From: Actinomycetes bacterium
GTDB taxonomy: Bacteria; Actinomycetota; Actinomycetes; Propionibacteriales; Propionibacteriaceae
Assembly: GCA_009785885.1 (NCBI GenBank)
Contig: WQUE01000283.1
Span: forward strand, 1 to 19,487
Direction: 5' to 3'
Length of the DNA stretch: 19,487 bases
Below, piece after piece: positions 1-8,175 of this stretch (its first letter is position 1; the number at the start of each line of letters is the position of its first letter). Below the pieces are notes generated by a model that was not told the DNA's origin, searched no databases, and saw nothing but the letters and a program-made list of their open reading frames with translations. The translations under genes and the position numbers were made by a program.

Positions 1-68
1 CGGAGCGTGAGCACGCTCGTCGCCAGGCGGTGGGGCAGGGACGTGTCGGGGACGCTGACGTGCCACAT
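1..68 (-). CDS. 5' end of an unidentified protein, cut by the window edge
   Basis: Reading leftwards from an ATG at 68, 22 codons are open before the window ends, beginning MWHVSVPDTSLPHRL. Upstream of the ATG, on the minus strand, is GAAGGAG followed by AACCC, a near-perfect Shine-Dalgarno sequence at good spacing. That is the main reason for calling a gene here. The reading frame uses GC-rich third positions like its neighbours. Too little is visible to assign a family or function. It diverges from the P-type ATPase, with 127 bp between the two start codons. Confidence 0.5.
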   Translation of the reverse strand, partial: MWHVSVPDTSLPHRLATSVLTL

Positions 69-131
69 GGGTTCTCCTTCGTGCCGGCTCCATTGTGACG
101 GCGCCGCTCCCGGGCGGCCTGTCCGGACCTG

Positions 132-166
132 GGGCCGGCCGGTCGGCCCTGCCGGTCGGCTAGTGT
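132..166 (+). promoter_or_regulatory. Possible promoter region of the P-type ATPase
   Basis: TAGTGT at 161-166 fits the actinobacterial TANNNT -10 pattern and lies 29 nt before the ATPase ATG at 196. No convincing -35 is visible. Immediately upstream is a GC-rich dyad, GGGCCG (132-137) and CGGCCC (144-149) with a 6-nt centre, which could be an operator or chance in GC-rich DNA. Confidence 0.25.
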
Positions 167-195
167 GTCGCCGCAGGAAGCGAAGAGGACGGATC

Positions 196-2874
196 ATGGG
201 CACGTCGACGATGGTGGAGCGGCCGCATGCCCTGGCGGCCGAAGCGGTGCTGGCCGGCCTGGGGAGCACGCCGGACGGGTTGAGCGGTGCCGAGGCGGCG
301 GCCCGGGCCGTCCGCGACGGCCCCAATGCGCTTCCCGAGCCACGCCCGGATCCGGTCATCCTGCGGTTCGGACGACACTTCGCGGACATCCTGATCTACA
401 TCCTGCTGGCAGCCGGCGCCCTGAAGGCCGCGCTCGGCGAATGGGTCGACTTCGGAGTGATCCTGGGGGTGGCGGTGGTCAACGCCGCCGTCGGGTTCAT
501 CCAGGAGGGGCGGGCGACCCGGGCCCTCGCCGGCATCCGGGCGATGCTGTCAAGCGACGCGGAGGTGCGCCGCGACGGCGTCTGGACGCACGTGGAGGCG
601 CAGGCTCTCGTCGTCGGCGACATCGTCCGCGTCGGGCCGGGCGGGCGCGTGCCCGCGGACCTGCGCGTGATCGAGGCGTCCAACCTTCGCGTCGAGGAGG
701 CGGCACTGACGGGGGAGTCCGTCCCGTCGTCGAAGGGGCCCGACCCGGTAGCGCCGGACGCAGCCGTCGGCGACCGGGCGTCCATGCTGTATTCGTCGTC
801 GATCGTGAGCGGGGGGAGTGGCGTCGGCGTGGTCGTCGCCACGGGTCAGCGGGCCGAGATCGGACGTATCCAGGCGATGCTGTCCGACGTGGACGACCTC
901 AGCACGCCGCTGTCCCGCCAACTGGCGCGCTTCGGCACCCAACTCGCCTTGATGATCGCGGCGATGGCCGTGGTGATGGCCGTGATCGGCAAGCTGGGTC
1001 ACCGGATGCCGTTCAACGACCTGACATCGGCGGTGATCGCGTTCGCGGTGTCGGCCGTGCCCGAAGGCCTGCCCGCGCTCGTGACGATCACCCTGGCACT
1101 GGGGGTGCGGCAGATGGCTCGCCGGCAGGCCATCGTGCGGCGCCTCGGGGCGGTGGAGACGCTGGGTGCGGTGACGCGGATCTGCTCGGACAAGACGGGT
1201 ACCTTGACCTCCGGTGAGATGACCGTGCGCCGGGTCGTCACGCGCGAAGGCGTGTACGAGGTGTCGGGTTCGGGCTACGCGCCGACGGGCGGCATCACGC
1301 GCGACGGCGCGCCCGCCGGACCGGACGACCATCCGGACCTGGCGGTGTTCGTCGAGGTGAGCGGCGCCCCGATCAACGCGGTGGTCGCACCATCGGACGG
1401 GGGCGTCTGGACGCTCGTGGGGGAGCCGACCGAGGGTGCCCTCCGGTGCCTCGGGCTGAAGGCCGGCTGGGACGACGCGTCCTACCCACGTCTGGCGGCG
1501 CTTCCGTTCGACTCGGCGCACAAGTACTCGGCCAGCCTGAACGAACTTCCGGACGGAACTCGCCTGGTCTGCGTCGTGGGCGCCCCCGACCGGCTGCTCG
1601 GCCGGTGCGCCGCCGCTGGGGACGAGATCGCCTGGTGGGAGGCGCAGATCGAGGCCCAGTCGGGACGCGGGCTGCGCGTGCTGGGGGCCGCGTTCGCGAC
1701 GGCCCGGCCGGACGAGCCGACGATCGACCACGACGACCTGACCGGCTTGAGCTTCGCCGGGCTCGCCGCGATCGCCGATCCGCCGCGCCCCGAGGCCGTG
1801 ACGGCGATCGCCACGTGCCACTCCGCCGGGATCGGTGTGACGATGATCACCGGCGACCATGCGGGGACGGCGCAGGCCGTGGCGGCCGAGATGGGCATCA
1901 TCGCCGGCGAGGAGGCGTCGTCGGTCGTGACCGGTGCGGCGATCGAGTCCGCGAGCGAGTCCGCGCTGCGTCGACTCGTGGCCCGGGCCCGTGTGTTCGC
2001 GCGCACGTCCCCCGAGCACAAGTTGCGGCTCGTCCGAGCCCTGCAGGCCGGCGGCGAGGTCGTCGCGATGACCGGGGACGGCGTGAACGACGCCCCGGCG
2101 CTGAAGCAGGCCGAGGTGGGCGTCGCGATGGGAATCAAAGGCACCGAGGCGACCAAGCAGGCCGCGGATATCGTGCTGGCCGACGACAACTTCGCGACGA
2201 TCGAGTACGCCGTGGAGGAGGGGCGTCGCATTCACGACAACCTCCACAAGTCCGTGCTGTTCCTCCTGCCGACGAACGGCGCCCAGGCGCTGGTCGTCCT
2301 CGCGGCGATCGTGTTCGGATGGACCCTGCCGCTCTCGCCCCTCCAAATCCTGTGGGTGAACCTGGTGACGGCCGTGACGCTGTCGCTGTCCCTGGCATAC
2401 GAGCCGGCGGAGCCGGACATCATGACCCGCCCGCCGCGACCCGCGGACGCCCCGCTCGTCGGCCGAGCCGACGTGGCCCGCATCGCCCTGCCGTCGCTGG
2501 CGATCGCCGGCGTCACCTTGGCGGCGTTCTGGTGGGCGCGCGCGCACGGCTTTGCCGTGCCACAGGCCCAGACCTGGGCGGTGACCACGCTCACCCTGGC
2601 CCAGGGGGCGTACCTGTTCAACGCGCGGTTCCTGCGCGAATCCAGCCTGCGGCGCGAGGCGCTCGTCGGCAACCGGGTCGTGTGGGTGAGCGTGGGTGTG
2701 CTGGTCCTCGCACAGGCTGGATTCGTCTATCTGCCGTTCATGCAGGCCGCATTCTCCTCGGCGGCTCCCGGCGTGCTCGGCTGGGTTGTTCCCGTCGGTC
2801 TCGGCGTGGTCGTGTTCGCCGTGCTGGAGGGGGTGAAGGCCGTCCTCAACCGCTGGTGGCCGCTTCCGGCGTGA
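196..2874 (+). CDS. P-type cation-transporting ATPase, P2A (SERCA/PMR1)-like
   Basis: This membrane ion pump is driven by ATP through an aspartyl-phosphate intermediate. It has 892 residues from the ATG at 196, a usual length for the family. Visible in order are an N-terminal cation-ATPase domain, the actuator TGES loop (about 172-175), the M4 PEGLP motif (from P289), the phosphorylation motif DKTGT with D332, the hinge GDGVNDAP (D628), and C-terminal helices from M5 (about 685) to the end. The ATG at 196 is preceded by GAGGAC and fits the family N-terminus; an open frame further upstream back to position 7 is not family-like, and ATG 211 is a possible alternative. The M5-M6 region aligns with SERCA without gaps, but two ligand carboxylates are replaced (Q697, A726), so calcium specificity should not be assumed. 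Its end overlaps rnz on the other strand by 29 bp. Confidence 0.93.
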   Translation: MGTSTMVERPHALAAEAVLAGLGSTPDGLSGAEAAARAVRDGPNALPEPRPDPVILRFGRHFADILIYILLAAGALKAALGEWVDFGVILGVAVVNAAVGFIQEGRATRALAGIRAMLSSDAEVRRDGVWTHVEAQALVVGDIVRVGPGGRVPADLRVIEASNLRVEEAALTGESVPSSKGPDPVAPDAAVGDRASMLYSSSIVSGGSGVGVVVATGQRAEIGRIQAMLSDVDDLSTPLSRQLARFGTQLALMIAAMAVVMAVIGKLGHRMPFNDLTSAVIAFAVSAVPEGLPALVTITLALGVRQMARRQAIVRRLGAVETLGAVTRICSDKTGTLTSGEMTVRRVVTREGVYEVSGSGYAPTGGITRDGAPAGPDDHPDLAVFVEVSGAPINAVVAPSDGGVWTLVGEPTEGALRCLGLKAGWDDASYPRLAALPFDSAHKYSASLNELPDGTRLVCVVGAPDRLLGRCAAAGDEIAWWEAQIEAQSGRGLRVLGAAFATARPDEPTIDHDDLTGLSFAGLAAIADPPRPEAVTAIATCHSAGIGVTMITGDHAGTAQAVAAEMGIIAGEEASSVVTGAAIESASESALRRLVARARVFARTSPEHKLRLVRALQAGGEVVAMTGDGVNDAPALKQAEVGVAMGIKGTEATKQAADIVLADDNFATIEYAVEEGRRIHDNLHKSVLFLLPTNGAQALVVLAAIVFGWTLPLSPLQILWVNLVTAVTLSLSLAYEPAEPDIMTRPPRPADAPLVGRADVARIALPSLAIAGVTLAAFWWARAHGFAVPQAQTWAVTTLTLAQGAYLFNARFLRESSLRREALVGNRVVWVSVGVLVLAQAGFVYLPFMQAAFSSAAPGVLGWVVPVGLGVVVFAVLEGVKAVLNRWWPLPA

Positions 2875-3793
2875 CATCGCGGCGCGGCACGCGATGCGTC
2901 GCCAGGTCGCTCATGGCGTGCGTCGCAGGGAAGATGGCCCGCGCCTCGGCCTCCAGCGCGGCCGTGGCCGCCTCGTCGTAGCGGGCACTGAGGTGGGTCA
3001 ACAGCAGCGTGCCCACACCGGCCTGGGCAGCGATCCGGGCCGCGTCGGTGCAGGTCGAGTGGCCGTAGCGCGCGGCAAGGTCGGCCTCGGCGCCGGCGTA
3101 GGTGGACTCGTGGACCAGGACGTCCGCGCCGCGAGCCAGATCGATGGTCGCCGGCGTGGGGCCCGTGTCGCCCGTGATCGCGAGTGTGCGGCCGGGCCGG
3201 GCGGGCCCGATCAGATCCCGGCCGTCGATCGTCCGGCCGTCGGGCAGGGTCACGCTCGTGCCCGCCTTCAGCGCGGCGAGCCACGGCCCGGGGGTGACTC
3301 CGAGGTCCGCCACGCGTTCGGCCCGGAGGGCGCCCGGCCGGTCGTCCTCGGCGAGGCGGTAGCCGAAACTGGGGACGCCGTGGGCCAGAAGCCGGGTCGA
3401 CACGGTGAACCCGTCCGCGTGGAACAGCGTCTGGTGGTCGGCGATCTCGGTGATGTCCAGCGGGTAGTCGAGGTGCGTGCCGGACAGGCGCAACGCCGTG
3501 GTCACGAACTCGTCCAGGCCGGGCGGGCCGTACAGCGCGAGCGGATCGCGCGCCGTCTGGAACGAGCGCGTGGACAACAGCCCGGGCAGGCCGAACAGGT
3601 GGTCGCCGTGCAGATGCGTGATGAAGACGCGGCGGATACGGCGCGCCGACAGGCCCGTGCGCATCAGCTGCACCTGGGCGCCCTCGCCGGCGTCGAAAAG
3701 CCAGACCGGGCCGCCGAGGTCGAGGGCGAGACTGGCGACGCCGCGGGCGCGCGACGGCACACCCGCCCCGGTGCCGAGGAAGATCAGCCGCAT
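2846..3793 (-). CDS. rnz: Ribonuclease Z, tRNA 3' endonuclease
   Basis: RNase Z cleaves the 3' trailer from tRNA precursors, a zinc-dependent cytosolic reaction. The 315-residue protein is a metallo-beta-lactamase fold. THLHGDH gives H60, H62, D64 and H65. Further metal or active-site candidates are H138, D209 in ITGDT, the GHST motif around H245 and H267 in THLSARY. The THLHGDHLFGLPGLL stretch is characteristic of RNase Z rather than of generic hydrolases of the fold, and the length matches the short bacterial form. The ATG at 3793 has AGGAGG five nt upstream on the minus strand. The gene is divergent from rel and overlaps the ATPase tail to tail. Confidence 0.93.
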   Translation of the reverse strand: MRLIFLGTGAGVPSRARGVASLALDLGGPVWLFDAGEGAQVQLMRTGLSARRIRRVFITHLHGDHLFGLPGLLSTRSFQTARDPLALYGPPGLDEFVTTALRLSGTHLDYPLDITEIADHQTLFHADGFTVSTRLLAHGVPSFGYRLAEDDRPGALRAERVADLGVTPGPWLAALKAGTSVTLPDGRTIDGRDLIGPARPGRTLAITGDTGPTPATIDLARGADVLVHESTYAGAEADLAARYGHSTCTDAARIAAQAGVGTLLLTHLSARYDEAATAALEAEARAIFPATHAMSDLATHRVPRRDVTPEAATSG

Positions 3794-3838
3794 GGGTCCT
3801 CCTGTCGTGTGTGCGCGCGCGCCCCGCCTGTCACGACC

Positions 3839-3844
3839 AGTCTA
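3839..3844 (-). promoter_or_regulatory. Candidate -10 of rnz
   Basis: On the minus strand this reads TAGACT, 45 nt upstream of the rnz start codon. That leaves a leader of roughly 38 nt containing the AGGAGG ribosome site. The hexamer is identical to the one facing rel at 3894-3899. No clear -35 is visible. Confidence 0.35.
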
Positions 3845-3856
3845 GGAACGTTCGTC

Positions 3857-3892
3857 CGGCAGGCCGAGTGCGTCTCCACGCTCGGCAGGCCG
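3857..3892. repeat. Direct repeat CGGCAGGCCG x2 between divergent promoters
   Basis: CGGCAGGCCG occurs at 3857-3866 and again at 3883-3892, 26 bp apart start to start. The second copy ends one base before the rel -10 candidate. The pair sits between the two opposing TAGACT hexamers, so it is placed like an operator, but no binding factor can be named. Confidence 0.35.
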
Positions 3893-3893
3893 C

Positions 3894-3899
3894 TAGACT
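3894..3899 (+). promoter_or_regulatory. Candidate -10 of rel
   Basis: TAGACT lies 29 nt before the ATG at 3929. A start about 7 nt downstream would leave a leader of roughly 22 nt that lacks a good Shine-Dalgarno sequence (only a GCGGGGG run). Confidence 0.4.
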
Positions 3900-3928
3900 G
3901 AACCCCACACCGGCGAGCGGGGGTGCGC

Positions 3929-6256
3929 ATGGCCACTGACGTGAGTCACCTGGAGACCACGACAGTGCCCGAGCGCGGTTCGGCGACGAACCGTGTCACT
4001 GGCGGTCCGGAGCAGCCCCGGTTGCGGATGCGCCAGCGTCTGGCGCGGCTCGGGGCGGTGCGGTCGCCACAATCGGCGGTGCTGGACCCGCTGCTGTCGA
4101 TCGTGCGCTCGACGCATCCGAAGGCCGATCTGGAACTCATCTCCCGCGCCTACCGCACCGCCGAGCACTACCACACGGGCCAGACCCGCAAGAGCGGCGA
4201 CCCGTACATCACCCATCCGCTGGCCGTCGCGTCGATCCTCGCCGAACTGGGCATGACGGAGACGACGCTGTGCGCCGGGTTGCTGCACGACACAGTCGAG
4301 GACACGTCGTACACGCTGGAGCAACTCCGGGCGGACTTCGGCGACGAGATCGCGCTGCTCGTCGACGGCGTGACGAAGCTCGACAAGATCCAGTACGGCG
4401 ATTCGGCCAAGGCGGAGACGATCCGGAAGATGGTCCTGGCGATGAGCCGCGACATTCGCGTGCTCGTGATCAAGCTGGCCGACCGGCTGCACAACATGCG
4501 CACGATCGGCTATCTGCAGCCCGACAAGCAGCAGCGCATCGCCCGGGAGACCCTGGAGATCTTCGCCCCGCTGGCACATCGCCTCGGCATGAACGCCATC
4601 AAGTGGGAACTGGAGGATCTGGCGTTCGCGACGACCCAGGCGAAGATCTACGACGAGATCGTGAGCCTGGTCGCGCAGGCGGCCCCGGAGCGGGAGCGGC
4701 AACTGTCGATCGTCGTCGAACAGGTCAACGCCGACCTGGCGAAGGCGGGCATCAAGGCGACCGTCTACGGCCGTCCGAAGCACTACTACTCGATCTACCA
4801 GAAGATGGTCGTGCGCGGCCGCGAGTTCAAGGACATCTACGACCTCGTGGGCCTGCGCATCCTCGTGGCGACGCCGCGCGACTGCTACGCCGCGCTCGGC
4901 GTGATGCACGCGCGCTGGACGCCGCTACCGGGCCGGTTCAAGGACTACATCGCCCTGCCGAAGTACAACATGTACCAGTCGCTGCACACGACGGTGCTCG
5001 GCCCCGGCGGGCGTCCCGTCGAACTGCAGATCCGTACCAACGACATGCACCGCCGGGCGGAGTACGGCGTTGCCGCGCACTGGAAGTACAAGCAGAACCC
5101 GAACGCAACGACCGGGGCCGCCGACCCGGCCCTCGAGCTCGCGTGGGTGCACCAGCTCACCGCGTGGACGCGCGAGTCGGACGATCCGGGGGAGTTCCTC
5201 GACTCGTTGCGCTACGAGATCAACTCCGCGGAGGTGTACGTCTTCACGCCGAAGGGCGACGTGATGGCGCTGCCGACGGGGGCGACGCCGGTGGACCTGG
5301 CCTACGCCATCCACACGGAGGTCGGCCACCACTGCATCGGCGCCCGCGTGAACGGGCGGATGGTGCCGCTGGAGTCGAAGCTCACCAACGGCGACCAGGT
5401 CGAGATCCTCACGAGCAAGGCCGAGAACGCCGGTCCCAGCCGCGACTGGCTCGGCTTCGTCGCCAGTCCGCGCGCGAAGCAGAAGATCCGCGGCTACTTC
5501 ACGAAGGAACGCCGCGAGGAGGCCATCGAGGCGGGCAAGGACGCGCTCGCGCGGCAACTGCGCAAGACGGGCCTGCCGCTGCAGCGGCTGTTGACGCTGG
5601 AACACCTGACGGCCGTCGCCGACGGCTACAAGCTGGCCGACGTGAACTCGCTGTACGCGGCCCTCGGCGAGGGGGCGCTCGGCGCGCCGGGCGTCGTGCA
5701 ACGGCTCGTCGCGACCGAGGGCGGCCTGGAGGAGGCCGTCCACGAAAACCTGGAGGACTCCCCGCAGCTGGCCCGGGAGGTGCTGCGCCGCCAGCGCGGC
5801 GACGCGGGTGTCGTCGTGGACGGCGGCACGGGCATGTGGGTGAAGCTGGCCCGCTGCTGCACGCCGATGCCCGGGGACGAGATCCTGGGTTTCATCACGC
5901 GGGAGAACGGTGTGTCGGTGCACCGACTCGACTGCACGAACGCGAAGAGCCTGCTGGCTCAGCCGGAGCGCCTCGTCAAGGTCGAGTGGTCGCCGACCGC
6001 GGCGAGCCGCGCCGCCGGGTACCTCGTGTCGGTACAGATCGAGGCGCTCGACCGGCCGGGCCTCCTGTTGGAGGTGACGCGCTGCCTGGCCGAGTTGCGC
6101 GTGAACATCGTGAGCGCGACCATGAACACCAGCAAGACCCGCATCGCTCGCATGAAGTTGACCTTCGAGGCGTTCGACCCGAAGCACCTGCAGCACGTCA
6201 TTTCGCAGGTGCGCAAGCTGCCGGGCGTGTACGACGCGTTCCGCGTGCGTACCTGA
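3929..6256 (+). CDS. relA: Bifunctional (p)ppGpp synthetase/hydrolase Rel
   Basis: Rel makes (p)ppGpp from ATP and GTP/GDP during amino-acid starvation and also degrades it. Residues are numbered from the ATG at 3929 (775 aa). The hydrolase HD domain is intact, with HDTVED at 120-125 and a downstream LADRLHN. The synthetase domain carries RFKD at 336-339, the signature of bifunctional Rel rather than synthetase-only RelA (EFDD-type), followed by the YNMYQSLHT substrate loop. A TGS domain (about 437-497), a zinc-finger/CC domain with C643-C644 and a C-terminal ACT domain (about 690-770) complete the ribosome-bound long form. GTG 3923 is an alternative start. The stop codon directly abuts that of the GNAT gene on the opposite strand. 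Neighbouring hisS, aspS and alaS make the substrates whose uncharged state activates Rel. Confidence 0.95.
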   Translation: MATDVSHLETTTVPERGSATNRVTGGPEQPRLRMRQRLARLGAVRSPQSAVLDPLLSIVRSTHPKADLELISRAYRTAEHYHTGQTRKSGDPYITHPLAVASILAELGMTETTLCAGLLHDTVEDTSYTLEQLRADFGDEIALLVDGVTKLDKIQYGDSAKAETIRKMVLAMSRDIRVLVIKLADRLHNMRTIGYLQPDKQQRIARETLEIFAPLAHRLGMNAIKWELEDLAFATTQAKIYDEIVSLVAQAAPERERQLSIVVEQVNADLAKAGIKATVYGRPKHYYSIYQKMVVRGREFKDIYDLVGLRILVATPRDCYAALGVMHARWTPLPGRFKDYIALPKYNMYQSLHTTVLGPGGRPVELQIRTNDMHRRAEYGVAAHWKYKQNPNATTGAADPALELAWVHQLTAWTRESDDPGEFLDSLRYEINSAEVYVFTPKGDVMALPTGATPVDLAYAIHTEVGHHCIGARVNGRMVPLESKLTNGDQVEILTSKAENAGPSRDWLGFVASPRAKQKIRGYFTKERREEAIEAGKDALARQLRKTGLPLQRLLTLEHLTAVADGYKLADVNSLYAALGEGALGAPGVVQRLVATEGGLEEAVHENLEDSPQLAREVLRRQRGDAGVVVDGGTGMWVKLARCCTPMPGDEILGFITRENGVSVHRLDCTNAKSLLAQPERLVKVEWSPTAASRAAGYLVSVQIEALDRPGLLLEVTRCLAELRVNIVSATMNTSKTRIARMKLTFEAFDPKHLQHVISQVRKLPGVYDAFRVRT

Positions 6257-6814
6257 TCAGGGCTCGCCGGGCGGCAACACGAGGGTCCAGGCGTCCACCG
6301 CAGGCGTGCGGGGAGGGACGGCGTAGTTCGTTGTCGTCGGCCTGTCCAGGGTTGCGCGGGTGAAACCCAGCCTGGCCAGGAAGGCCTGCCCCGGTTCCCA
6401 GTCGCGCGGGCAGGAGGCGCGGACCGACCGGAATCCGCCGTCCCGGGCGAGGCCGAGGCCGATCGCGGCCGCCCGCGTCGCGATGCCGCGGCGCGCCTGT
6501 CCGGGGCCCACCATGAACAGGCCCGTGGTGAGCACGTCCGGCGCGGGCCAGCCCACGAGCGCGTCGCACACCCCCACCACCGCCTCACCCGAGGTGATGA
6601 CGAGCAGCCGCTTGGCGTCCAGGCTCGCACCGTCGGGCAGGGCGTAGAAGAGGCTCTGCAGGTCGCCACCCTCCGGGAAGTACCCTGTTGCCGCGAGCAT
6701 GTAGTCCTCGGCGGCCAGGAGGATCGCCAGCACGGCATCGGCGTCCTCCAGGGCGAACTCGCGCAGGCCGACCTCACCGGTCGCGATGTCCCGGCTTGTC
6801 GCAGGGCGGTCCAT
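6257..6814 (-). CDS. GNAT-family N-acetyltransferase
   Basis: This 185-residue protein has a GNAT fold and probably transfers an acetyl group from acetyl-CoA to an unknown amine. The acetyl-CoA binding motif is visible as MVGPGQARRGIATRAA, matching the family V-x-x-x-x-(Q/R)-x-x-G-x-(G/A) pyrophosphate loop. It is followed by the usual A-x-F-L-A-R-L-G-F segment near the C terminus. The ATG at 6814 begins MDRPATSRD and lacks a Shine-Dalgarno sequence, but TAGGCT lies 7 nt upstream, suggesting a leaderless mRNA. It sits 32 bp downstream of hisS on the same strand, so read-through from hisS is also possible. Its stop codon touches the rel stop codon with no base between. Substrate cannot be inferred. 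Confidence 0.85.
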   Translation of the reverse strand: MDRPATSRDIATGEVGLREFALEDADAVLAILLAAEDYMLAATGYFPEGGDLQSLFYALPDGASLDAKRLLVITSGEAVVGVCDALVGWPAPDVLTTGLFMVGPGQARRGIATRAAAIGLGLARDGGFRSVRASCPRDWEPGQAFLARLGFTRATLDRPTTTNYAVPPRTPAVDAWTLVLPPGEP

Positions 6815-6821
6815 GGCGCCA

Positions 6822-6827
6822 AGCCTA
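6822..6827 (-). promoter_or_regulatory. Candidate leaderless -10 of the GNAT gene
   Basis: On the minus strand this is TAGGCT, separated by 7 nt from the ATG at 6814. Transcription would begin at or within a base of the start codon. It lies in the 32-bp gap after hisS, so it would be an internal promoter of the minus-strand group. Confidence 0.45.
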
Positions 6828-6846
6828 GCGGATCGCGCCGTTGGCG

Positions 6847-8175
6847 TCAGGCCACCACCACGCGGGGACGGGCGTCCCCCGCGGGGGGCTCCCAGGTCGC
6901 GGCATCCGCGTCGACCTGCGCACCGGAGCGGATGTCCTTCACCTGGCCGCTTTGCCCGCCGAACCAGACGAACGGGATGCCGCGCCGGTCGGCGACCCGG
7001 ATTTGCTTGCCGTACGCGGCCGCGTTCGGTGACACCTCGCACGCCACACCCCGGGCGCGCAGGGCGGCGGCCACGCCGTCGGCGGTGCCGCGCGTCTCCT
7101 CGGCGTCGACGGCCACGAGCACGGCCGACGGCACGGGCCGGGTCGCGCCGAGCGTGCCCTTGGCGATGAGCGGGGCGAGCACGCGCGTGATGCCGAACGA
7201 GATGCCCACACCTGGGTACGTCTGCCGCCCGTCGCTCGCCAGCGAGTCGTAGCGGCCGCCGGCCGCGATCGTCCCCAGGCTGGGGTAGTCCGGCATGACG
7301 ACCTCGAAGACGCTGCCGGTGTAGTAGTCCAGGCCACGCGCGATGGCGAGATCGGCCACGATGCGCCCCGGGAAGCGCGCCGCGACACGCTCCATCAGCC
7401 CGGCCAGTTCGTGTAGTCCGGTCTCCAGCGTTTCGTTGGACACGCCCAACGCCCGGACCCGCTCGATGAACGCCTCGTCGGGCGTCGCGATCGAGGCCAA
7501 CGCCAGGACGGCGTCGATCTGACCGGCCGACAGGCCCAGCGCCGCGAGCATCGCCGAGACCCCGTCCGGCCCGATCTTGGGCAGCTTGTCGACCGCCTGG
7601 ATCACGGCGAGGGGATCGGCCACGCCGAGGTCCCCGTAGAACCCCTGGGCGAGCAAGCGGTTGTTGGCGTGCATCACGACACTCGGCAGTCCCAGGTCGT
7701 CGTGCAGGCGCTCGAGCACCTCCAGCATCACCAGCACCACCTCGGCGTCGTGGTGCGGCGCCAGCGCGCCCTGCCCGACGATGTCGATGTCCGCCTGCCA
7801 GAACTCGCGATAGCGGCCCTCCTGGGGCCGCTCGCCCCGCCAGCAGGGCTGGATCTGGTAGCGGCGGAACGGGAACGCGAGCCGCCCCGCGTTCTCCAGG
7901 ACGTAGCGCGCGAACGGGACGGTCAGGTCGTAGTGCAGACCCAGCTCGTCCGTGGCGTCCTCGGCGGCGTGGAGCCGCCGGACGACGTACACCTCCTTCG
8001 TGATCTCGCCCTTGCGGGCCAGCTGGTCCAGCGGCTCGACGGCGCGGGTCTGGATCGGGGCGAAGCCGTGCAGCTCGAACGTCTCGCGCAGCATGTCGAC
8101 AACCCGCTGCTCGACGATCCGGCCGGCCGGTGTGTACTCGGGATAGCCCGACAACGGGGCGATGCGGTTGCTCAC
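6847..8175 (-). CDS. hisS: Histidyl-tRNA synthetase
   Basis: HisRS charges tRNA-His with histidine, a cytosolic class II synthetase. The 442-residue protein shows class II motif 2 as RGER (113-116) within RRYQIQPCWRGERP. The HisRS-specific signature ARGLDYYTG is at 279-287 and AAGGRYD ends at 310, both histidine-binding elements. The C-terminal 100 residues are the anticodon-binding domain. The start is GTG 8175, which overlaps the stop codon of the upstream hydrolase by 4 bp (GTGA). GGAGGG lies 9 nt upstream, inside the hydrolase reading frame, so the two genes are probably translationally coupled. Length is normal for a bacterial enzyme. Confidence 0.96.
   Translation of the reverse strand: MSNRIAPLSGYPEYTPAGRIVEQRVVDMLRETFELHGFAPIQTRAVEPLDQLARKGEITKEVYVVRRLHAAEDATDELGLHYDLTVPFARYVLENAGRLAFPFRRYQIQPCWRGERPQEGRYREFWQADIDIVGQGALAPHHDAEVVLVMLEVLERLHDDLGLPSVVMHANNRLLAQGFYGDLGVADPLAVIQAVDKLPKIGPDGVSAMLAALGLSAGQIDAVLALASIATPDEAFIERVRALGVSNETLETGLHELAGLMERVAARFPGRIVADLAIARGLDYYTGSVFEVVMPDYPSLGTIAAGGRYDSLASDGRQTYPGVGISFGITRVLAPLIAKGTLGATRPVPSAVLVAVDAEETRGTADGVAAALRARGVACEVSPNAAAYGKQIRVADRRGIPFVWFGGQSGQVKDIRSGAQVDADAATWEPPAGDARPRVVVA

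Noticed and set aside
7..195. Longer N-terminus for the P-type ATPase
   Set aside because: The added 63 residues are Arg/Gly-rich and cover the divergent promoter region and the first codons of the minus-strand gene at 1-68. ATG 196 has a ribosome site and a family-like start.
550..2877. 775-codon open frame on the minus strand across the P-type ATPase
   Set aside because: It is a GC-driven shadow of the ATPase: low-complexity Arg/Gly/His-rich translation with no family motifs, against a complete ATPase on the plus strand.
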